A DNA stretch of 33,969 bases from Streptomyces sp. NBRC 110028 (lineage in GTDB: Bacteria > Actinomycetota > Actinomycetes > Streptomycetales > Streptomycetaceae): contig NZ_BBUZ01000058.1 of assembly GCF_001417735.1 (NCBI RefSeq), positions 1-33,969 on the forward strand, read 5' to 3'. Positions 28,730 to 33,969 of this stretch are shown here, in pieces; within the stretch, counting starts at the first letter, position 1, and each line of letters opens with the position of its first letter. Below the pieces are notes generated by a model. It had not been told where the DNA came from, ran no database searches, and saw only the letters and a program-made list of their open reading frames with translations. Made by a program: the position numbers and the translations under genes.

Positions 28730-28941
28730 GAGCGCTCATGGGCCAGGAGCTGTACAGGCCCCATTCCCAGGGGGGGTGCCTTTTCGGACAACGCTTGAGG
28801 TGAAACGTTCCCTTAACAGGAATTTACTGGTGAGAAACGACACCCGCCGACGTTGGCGGCGGAAGGTAGCGACCCGCCTCCGGAGAGGTAGATGGTTATC
28901 CCAGGCAACCGTTTGGCCCCCGATCGAAAGGGTTGATCACC
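28730..28941 (+). other. Long leader region of asparagine synthase
   Basis: The region contains a GlnR-like box (28823-28838). Two small stem-loops follow: CCGCC (28844-28848) with GGCGG (28855-28859), and CCTC-CGGA-GAGG (28877-28888). AAAGGG at 28926-28931 is the ribosome site. I recognise no known riboswitch class. With the VOC fragment this accounts for the 503 bases between the solute-binding gene and asnB; 28439-28564 holds nothing I can support. Confidence 0.35.
28823..28838 (+). promoter_or_regulatory. Candidate GlnR box upstream of asnB
   Basis: TTTAC-N6-GAAAC fits the Streptomyces GlnR half-pair gTnAC-n6-GaAAC except at the weak first base. A second GAAAC at 28802-28806 and TTAAC at 28813-28817 lie just upstream with near 11-base phasing. 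GlnR controls nitrogen assimilation, and the downstream gene consumes glutamine and aspartate, so the site makes sense. It is a motif match only. Confidence 0.4.
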
Positions 28942-30774
28942 GTGTGTGGCATCACCGGCTGGGTCTCCTACCGCCGCGATCTGACCTCTCACCGACAGCT
29001 CCTCGACACCATGACGGAGACGATGGCGTGCCGCGGCCCGGACGCGGCGGGCACCTGGGTGACCGGCAAGGCGGCGCTCGGCCATCGCAGGCTGGCCGTC
29101 ATCGACCTGCCCGGCGGGGCCCAGCCCATGACCGTCGACACGGCCGACGGCCCCGTCACCATGGTGTACTCCGGCGAGGCGTACAACTTCACCGAGCTGC
29201 GCGACGAACTGCGCCGCAGGGGCCACGGCTTCACCACCGACTCCGACACCGAGGTCGTCCTGCGCGGCTATCTGGAGTGGGGGGAATCCCTCACCGAGAA
29301 GCTCAACGGCATGTACGCCTTCGCCATCTGGGACTCCCGCGCCGAGAAGCTGGTGATGGTCCGGGACCGGATGGGCATCAAGCCGTTCTATTACTACGAG
29401 ACCGACGACGGCGTGCTCTTCGGCTCCGAGCCCAAGGCCATCCTCGCCAACCCGCTCGCGGCCCCCGTGGTCGGCATCGACGGGCTGCGGGAGATCTTCT
29501 CGTTCGCCAAGACGCCGGGCGAGGCCATATGGAAGGGCATGAGGGAACTGCGCCCCGGCCATCTGGCCGTCGTCGACAGCAACGGGCTGCGCGAGCGGGC
29601 CTACTGGCGTCTTGAGGTGTCCGAACACACCGATGACCAGCGGGCGACCGTCGCCCACGTGAGGGAGTTGCTCGAGGACATCATCGCCCGCCAGCTCGTC
29701 GCCGACGTACCCCGCTGCACCCTGCTCTCCGGCGGGCTCGACTCCTCCGCCATGACCTCGCTCGCCGCCCGCCGGCTCGCCGAGGACGGCGAGACCGTCC
29801 GCAGCTTCGCGGTCGACTTCCCCGACCAGGCGGAGAACTTCCGCGCGATCGATGTCGCGCCCAGCGTCGACACGCCGTATGTGCACGCGGTGGCCGACTA
29901 TGTGAAGTGCGACCACCAGGACATCGTGCTCGACGGCTCCGCCCTGTCCGACCCGGCCGTCAGGCGGGCCGCCATCGCCGCCCGGGACCTGCCCATCGGG
30001 CTCGGCGACCGGGACAACTCGCTCTACCTCCTGTTCAAGGCCGTCCGCGAGCAGTCGACGGTGGCGCTGTCCGGCGAGTCGGCCGACGAGGTCTTCGGCG
30101 GCTATCCGTGGTTCCACGACGAGCGGCGCGAGGCCGACACCTTCCCGTGGCTCGCCGGGGGGCCGATGCTCGGCGACACCCAGAGCCTGCTGCCCGACGA
30201 CCTCGCCGACCGGCTCGATCTGGACACCTACCTCCGCGACCGCTACGTCACCGCGCTGAAGGAAGTCCCCCTCAAGGAGGGCGAGTCCGGCCTGGAGAAG
30301 CGCATGCGGCAGGTCTGCTACCTGCACCTGACCCGCATGGTCAACACGCTCCTGGACCGCAAGGACCGGATGAGCATGGCCGTCGGCCTGGAGGTCAGGG
30401 TGCCGTTCTGCGACCACCGGCTCGTGAGTTACGTCTTCAACACCCCCTGGTCGCTCAAGACGTTCGACGGGCGGGAGAAGAGCATCCTGCGCGAGGCCAC
30501 CCGCGATGTGCTGCCCGAGTCGGTCGCGAACCGCAAGAAGAGCGGTTACCCCGGCAGCTTCGACCCCGCCTACCTCGCCGCCATCAAACGGCAGGCGAGC
30601 GACCTCGTCACCTCGGGACACCCGGCTCTCGAGCTGTGCCGCCTCAAGACGCTGAACGAGGCCATCGCCGCACCGGGCGAGCACATCACCCCGCAGCAGC
30701 GCGCCGTCATCGAACGCGCCCTGGACCTGGCCACATGGCTGGACCTGCGCAAGCCCACCATCACGCTGGACTGA
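28942..30774 (+). CDS. asnB: Asparagine synthase (glutamine-hydrolysing)
   Basis: It makes asparagine from aspartate, glutamine and ATP (EC 6.3.5.4). The start is GTG 28942 so that Cys2 becomes the N-terminal nucleophile (CGITGW), as the class II amidotransferase requires; the TTG at 28933 would add three residues and block this. The glutaminase half (2-210) shows MACRGPDAAGTW, ALGHRRLAVIDL, YSGEAYNFTEL and TDSDTEVVLRGYLEWG. The synthetase half has the PP-loop LLSGGLDSSAM near residue 262, GESADEVFGGYPWF and DRKDRMSMAVGLEVRVPFCD. At 610 residues the length is normal. The usual NGEIYN reads SGEAYN, placing Ser77 where Asn normally forms the oxyanion hole. It is monocistronic, ending at the 30834-30853 hairpin. 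Confidence 0.93.
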   Translation: MCGITGWVSYRRDLTSHRQLLDTMTETMACRGPDAAGTWVTGKAALGHRRLAVIDLPGGAQPMTVDTADGPVTMVYSGEAYNFTELRDELRRRGHGFTTDSDTEVVLRGYLEWGESLTEKLNGMYAFAIWDSRAEKLVMVRDRMGIKPFYYYETDDGVLFGSEPKAILANPLAAPVVGIDGLREIFSFAKTPGEAIWKGMRELRPGHLAVVDSNGLRERAYWRLEVSEHTDDQRATVAHVRELLEDIIARQLVADVPRCTLLSGGLDSSAMTSLAARRLAEDGETVRSFAVDFPDQAENFRAIDVAPSVDTPYVHAVADYVKCDHQDIVLDGSALSDPAVRRAAIAARDLPIGLGDRDNSLYLLFKAVREQSTVALSGESADEVFGGYPWFHDERREADTFPWLAGGPMLGDTQSLLPDDLADRLDLDTYLRDRYVTALKEVPLKEGESGLEKRMRQVCYLHLTRMVNTLLDRKDRMSMAVGLEVRVPFCDHRLVSYVFNTPWSLKTFDGREKSILREATRDVLPESVANRKKSGYPGSFDPAYLAAIKRQASDLVTSGHPALELCRLKTLNEAIAAPGEHITPQQRAVIERALDLATWLDLRKPTITLD

Positions 30775-30833
30775 GCCGCGCCGGCGCCCCGCCGCCCGGA
30801 CCGGAGCGAGGGCATGCGCCCTGCCCCGGCCCG

Positions 30834-30853
30834 GGCGGCCTCGCGGGGCCGCC
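30834..30853. terminator. Bidirectional hairpin between asnB and tatA
   Basis: GGCGGCC-TCGCGG-GGCCGCC is a perfect 7-bp GC stem lying between two convergent genes. A smaller hairpin, AGGGC-ATGC-GCCCT, precedes it at about 30809-30822. Confidence 0.55.
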
Positions 30854-30857
30854 GGCC

Positions 30858-31103
30858 TCAACCCGACGCGACACCGGGTGAGACCTGCTCGGCGTGCGAG
30901 ACCCCACGCTCCTCCGGCTCCGCGCGGGGTGACTCCGCCGCCCGTGCGCCGTCGTCCTTCATGGCCCTCGTCTCGCTCTTCAGGATCCGCAGTGACTTCC
31001 CCAGCGAACGAGCGGTGTCCGGCAGCTTCTTCGAGCCGAACAGCACAATCATCACCACCGCCACGATCAGCAGATGCCAGGGTTCCAAGCCGTTGCGCAG
31101 CAT
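30858..31103 (-). CDS. tatA: Twin-arginine translocase subunit TatA paralogue
   Basis: This 81-residue protein has one N-terminal span (PWHLLIVAVVMIVLFG), the FGSKKLPDTARSLGKSLRILKSE hinge and amphipathic helix that define TatA, and a polar tail rich in Glu and Arg. TatA oligomers form the transport path for folded proteins bound by TatBC. No tatB or tatC is nearby, so this is an unlinked copy. It is convergent with asnB and downstream of mgtA on the same strand, 150 bases away. Start ATG 31101-31103 precedes LRNGLEPWH, the natural N-terminus. Confidence 0.92.
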   Translation of the reverse strand: MLRNGLEPWHLLIVAVVMIVLFGSKKLPDTARSLGKSLRILKSETRAMKDDGARAAESPRAEPEERGVSHAEQVSPGVASG

Positions 31104-31149
31104 CGCCGCACCCCATTTCCTCGATCAACACTTGCCACATTGCGCAACT

Positions 31150-31172
31150 GTACAACCAGGGGCTCGTACAAC
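31150..31172 (-). promoter_or_regulatory. Paired GTTGTAC direct repeats upstream of tatA
   Basis: On the minus strand GTTGTAC occurs twice, 16 bases apart (31166-31172 and 31150-31156), followed by TTGCGCAA (a perfect 8-bp palindrome at 31141-31148), all 38-70 bases before the tatA start. They may be activator or repressor sites near the tatA promoter; function is unknown. Confidence 0.3.
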
Positions 31173-31253
31173 GTCTTCCCCCCAGAGCCACGCGCGGACG
31201 AAGGAATCGGAACTTTCCCACGGCTGAGCGGATACGGCAGCCGCCGGCCGCCG

Positions 31254-33869
31254 TCACCGGCGTCGTTCGTAGCGCGCCCCGGCGGCCACCAGGCCGACCG
31301 CGTACAGCGTGAGGACGGCGGCGAGCAGGAGGTAGTACCACCCGGTCAGGGTCGTCATGCCCAGCACCGGGCCCAGGGGGGAGAACGGCAGGAGAACGCC
31401 TATCACGGCAAGCGAGGCGGCGGCCCAGCGGACCGGGCTCGGGGCACGGCCTTCGGCGGTGCGCCGCCCCGTGCGCAGAAACAACATCACCAGGGCCTGG
31501 GTGAGCAGGTTCTCGGTGAACCACCCGGAATGGAACGCCGCCGGATCACCGGAGCCCGTGGAGGCGTGTGCCGCCCGCACCAGAATGGCGAAGGTGGCCA
31601 GGTCGGCGATGGCGTTGAGCACTCCGAAGCCGGTGATGAAGCGGAGGAAGTCACGGGGCCGCAGCACCGTGGGCCCCCGGAGCAGGGCGGGCTGGGGCCG
31701 GTCGTAGGCGAAGGCGAGCTGGGCCGCGTCGAAGCACAGGTTCTGCACCAGCACCTGGGACGGGAGCATGGGGAGGAAGGGCAGCAGAAGACCCGCCGCG
31801 AGCATCGCGATGACGTTGCCGAGGTTGGAGGAGAGCGTGATCCGCAGATAGGTGGCGATGTTGCCGCTGCCGATCCGGCCGGCCCTGATCGCATGGTCGA
31901 TGGCCGTGAGGTCCTTCTCCGCGAGCACGACATCGGCACTCTCGCGAGCGACATCGACGGCCCCTCGGGGACAGCTGCCGACGTCGGCGGCGCGCAGCGC
32001 GGGCAGATCGTTGACCCCGTCGCCGAGGAAGCCCGTGGTGTGCCGGCCGGTGCGCAGCGCGGCGACGATACGGGCCTTGTGCTCGGGCGTGCAGCGTGCG
32101 AAGACGGTGGTGCGGCGGGCGGTGTCGGCGAGTTCGCTGTCGCTCAGACCGTCGATGCGGTCGGCGGTGAGCACATCGCCGGGGTGCAGGGCGAGGTCGT
32201 GGCAGGCCCGCGCGGCGGTGCCCGGGTGGTCGCCGGTGAGGATCTTGACCGTGACACCGCGGTCCGCGAGGACGTCCAGGGCGTCCCCGGCGGTCGGAGC
32301 GAGCGCGTCGCGCAGCGCGACGAAGCCGAGGAAGGTCAGGCCGCGTTCGTCGGCCGGAGTGTAGTCGCGGTGGCGGGCCGGCCGCTCCGCGGAGGCGACA
32401 GCGAGCAGCCGCAGGCCGCTGTCCGCCTCGTGCTCGGCGAGCGCGAGCAACCGTGTCAGCTCGCCGTCCTCCAGCGCGCAGCGGCTCAGTACGTCTTCGG
32501 CGGCACCCTTGACCACGAGGGTGTGGGTGCCGAGGTGGCCGGGTCGGCGTACGACGGCGGTGGAGAGGCGGCGTACCGGGTCGAAGGGGACCGCGGTGAG
32601 GCCTTCGTACCGCAGGAGTTCGTCGTCGTCGGCCGCGTCCAGAAGCGCCTCGTCGAGGGTGTCCGGGGCGGGCAGGTCCGCCAGTTGCAGCGTCCACCAG
32701 GCGTTGACGGCGGCCCAGTGCAACACCTCGGGGGCTTCCCTGCCATCGGCGTCCAGCGCGCGGTCCACCACCGGCCGGTCCAGGGTGAGGGTGCCCGTCT
32801 TGTCCAGGCAGAGCACATCGACCGCGCCGAGATCGTGCAGCGCGGGGAGCCGTTTGACGATCACCCTGTGCTCACGGGCGAGGAGGGACGCCCCGCGGGC
32901 CAGGGCGGTGGTGACGATGACGGGCAGCATCTCCGGGGTGAGCCCGACCGCGACCGCCACGGCGAACGGCAGCGTCTCCAGACCACGCCCGCGCAGGGCC
33001 GCGTTGGCCATCAGCACCAGTGGCGGAGTCAGCAGCATGAACCGGATGAGAACCCAGGAGATCCCTTGCACCGACCGGTCGAAAGCACTCGCCGCACGGT
33101 GCCGTGTCCGTACGTGGCCCGCGGCGAAGCGTGTACCTGCCCCGGTGGCGACGACCACCGCGGTGCCACTGCCGGATGCCACGCTGCTGCCCTGGAAACA
33201 CAGCTGGGGCTGGTCGAACACGCCGCCGCGGGGCGGACCGGGTACCTCCACGGGATACTTGGCGACCGGCGCGGACTCGCCCGTCAGCGGCGCCTGGTGC
33301 ACGCTCAGACCGCTCGCGCGCAGCAGCCTCGCGTCGGCGGGGACCAGGTCGCCGGGGCCGAGACGGATCACATCGCCCGGCACCAACTGGTCGACCGGGA
33401 TCTCCCGGGCCCGGGGCGGGTCCGCCTCGTCGGCGCGCCGCAGCACGGTCGCCGTGGTGGTGACCAAGTCGCGCAGCGCGGCCATGGACCGGTCGGCCCG
33501 GTGTTCCCCGGACGAGCGCAGCACACAGCTCACCGAGACCAGCGACAGGATCACGCATGCGGTGCCCCAGGCCGCCACCGCGGCCGACACCAGCCCGAGG
33601 CCCAGCAGCACCGCGGTGAACGGATCCCGCAGACTGCGCGCGAACCGTTGCGGCCAGGACGCCGCGCGCCGGCCCGGCACCGTGTTCTCACCGCATCGCG
33701 CCAAGCGCTCCTCGGCCCGCGTCTCCACCAGGCCCAGGGGACCGCTGTCCAGGTGCCGCAGCACCTGGAGGGTGGTGAAGGCGGTGATGTGCTGTGCTGT
33801 GCCGTCCGGCGGTCCGTCCCCCGTGAGGGCGGTGGGACCGGCACCGGAGACGGCGGCCGTCTCAGGCAC
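31254..33869 (-). CDS. mgtA: Magnesium-translocating P-type ATPase (MgtA/MgtB type)
   Basis: This 871-residue type IIIB P-type ATPase imports Mg2+ across the membrane. The N-terminal segment ends in ARSLRDPFTAVLLGLGLVSA, followed by the actuator domain with SMAALRDLVTTTATVLRR, then VPADARLLRASGL and LTGES. In M4, GLTPEMLPVIVTTALARGA is the MgtA-type sequence. The phosphorylation site is CLDKTGTLT, the nucleotide domain contains LVVKGAAEDVL, and the hinge is KILTGD followed by GFLGDGVNDLPALRAADVG. The C-terminal membrane bundle includes SSNLGNVIAMLAAGLLLPFLPMLPSQVLVQN. The start is GTG 33869, overlapping the upstream gene's stop by eight bases, so it is probably co-translated with that gene. 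No Mg-sensing leader can be recognised, as its 5' region is coding. Confidence 0.93.
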   Translation of the reverse strand: MPETAAVSGAGPTALTGDGPPDGTAQHITAFTTLQVLRHLDSGPLGLVETRAEERLARCGENTVPGRRAASWPQRFARSLRDPFTAVLLGLGLVSAAVAAWGTACVILSLVSVSCVLRSSGEHRADRSMAALRDLVTTTATVLRRADEADPPRAREIPVDQLVPGDVIRLGPGDLVPADARLLRASGLSVHQAPLTGESAPVAKYPVEVPGPPRGGVFDQPQLCFQGSSVASGSGTAVVVATGAGTRFAAGHVRTRHRAASAFDRSVQGISWVLIRFMLLTPPLVLMANAALRGRGLETLPFAVAVAVGLTPEMLPVIVTTALARGASLLAREHRVIVKRLPALHDLGAVDVLCLDKTGTLTLDRPVVDRALDADGREAPEVLHWAAVNAWWTLQLADLPAPDTLDEALLDAADDDELLRYEGLTAVPFDPVRRLSTAVVRRPGHLGTHTLVVKGAAEDVLSRCALEDGELTRLLALAEHEADSGLRLLAVASAERPARHRDYTPADERGLTFLGFVALRDALAPTAGDALDVLADRGVTVKILTGDHPGTAARACHDLALHPGDVLTADRIDGLSDSELADTARRTTVFARCTPEHKARIVAALRTGRHTTGFLGDGVNDLPALRAADVGSCPRGAVDVARESADVVLAEKDLTAIDHAIRAGRIGSGNIATYLRITLSSNLGNVIAMLAAGLLLPFLPMLPSQVLVQNLCFDAAQLAFAYDRPQPALLRGPTVLRPRDFLRFITGFGVLNAIADLATFAILVRAAHASTGSGDPAAFHSGWFTENLLTQALVMLFLRTGRRTAEGRAPSPVRWAAASLAVIGVLLPFSPLGPVLGMTTLTGWYYLLLAAVLTLYAVGLVAAGARYERRR

Positions 33870-33969
33870 CGAAGCCGCGGGCGCGTCGTATCGGGGTGTG
33901 GGCCGCCCGGTCGGTCAACTGGCCGACCATCAGCCGCATCACGGTCACCATGTCCGGGTCGTCGATGAA
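33862..33969 (-). CDS. 3' end of an unrecognised gene, cut by window edge
   Basis: The last 35 codons are visible: FIDDPDMVTVMRLMVGQLTDRAA, then HTPIRRARGFGA and TGA (33862-33864). The reading is open to the window edge, and its stop overlaps the mgtA GTG start by eight bases, which supports a real coupled gene. The residues do not identify a family. Confidence 0.5.
   Translation of the reverse strand, partial: FIDDPDMVTVMRLMVGQLTDRAAHTPIRRARGFGA

Noticed and set aside
28730..28941. Possible riboswitch in the asnB leader
   Set aside because: The two stem-loops are short and no glutamine, c-di-AMP, SAM or T-box consensus could be matched.
31074..33968. Long open plus-strand reading opposite mgtA
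   Set aside because: It is an antisense shadow; the minus strand has the full P-type ATPase motif set.

Overview
The window is about 34 kb of very GC-rich DNA (GC at third codon positions, GTG starts, ATGA/GTGA stop-start overlaps, serine phosphatase and anti-sigma signalling genes, a TatA paralogue and an MgtA pump). This points to an actinobacterium, most likely Streptomyces. It reads as chromosome-arm-like accessory DNA: intact catabolic and regulatory modules are interleaved with at least six broken or truncated genes. I see no tRNA, rRNA, CRISPR array or transposase.

Layout. (1) 1-2381: a GH15 glucoamylase/trehalase-like gene with a frameshift and an HPP-family membrane gene on the minus strand, divergent from an SPW-repeat membrane gene. 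(2) 2378-3221: gene remnants, namely a frameshifted and truncated short-chain dehydrogenase and a piece of an MMPL transporter. (3) 3313-5478: a compact marR - ABC ATPase - ABC-2 permease operon with a 21-bp near-palindromic operator just upstream. (4) 5553-6222: a polysaccharide deacetylase remnant lacking its first catalytic motif. (5) 6337-16425: a signalling island. It holds a 1422-aa soluble hybrid histidine kinase with six tandem 92-aa HAMP-type units, a coupled ANTAR-GAF-PAS-PAS-PP2C phosphatase, a divergent GAF-PP2C phosphatase bracketed by two TTGTC-N4-GACAA inverted repeats, a MarR regulator and a MEDS-plus-ATPase (RsbA/RsbW-like) protein. (6) 16528-17661: a TetX-like FAD monooxygenase. 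(7) 18050-23010: an allantoin-use operon (allantoicase, allantoinase, NCS1 permease, Asp/Glu/hydantoin racemase-family protein), closed by a strong hairpin. (8) 23203-28729: a small monooxygenase-fold protein, a GNAT acetyltransferase, a GlxA-type AraC regulator divergent from an NADP-dependent oxidoreductase, a tautomerase and a LysR regulator that both lost their 5' ends at one junction, an orphan solute-binding protein without a signal peptide, and a VOC fragment. (9) 28942-33969: asparagine synthase with a GlnR-like box in its leader, TatA, an MgtA-type P-type ATPase, and the 3' end of an unrecognised gene.

How the genes fit together. The allantoin operon would import allantoin, possibly interconvert or otherwise process a pathway intermediate, open the hydantoin ring and release ureidoglycolate plus urea. 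No ureidoglycolate lyase or dedicated regulator lies in the window. The signalling island has the sensor kinase, phosphatase and anti-sigma-type ATPase parts of a partner-switching network, but no STAS antagonist or sigma factor nearby, so its target must be encoded elsewhere. The points most worth a second look are the racemase-family protein with a Gly/Cys active-site pair like arylmalonate decarboxylase, the PP2C with Asn in place of a metal-ligand Asp, the paired inverted repeats around that gene, and the 142-bp exact repeat inside the HAMP array.
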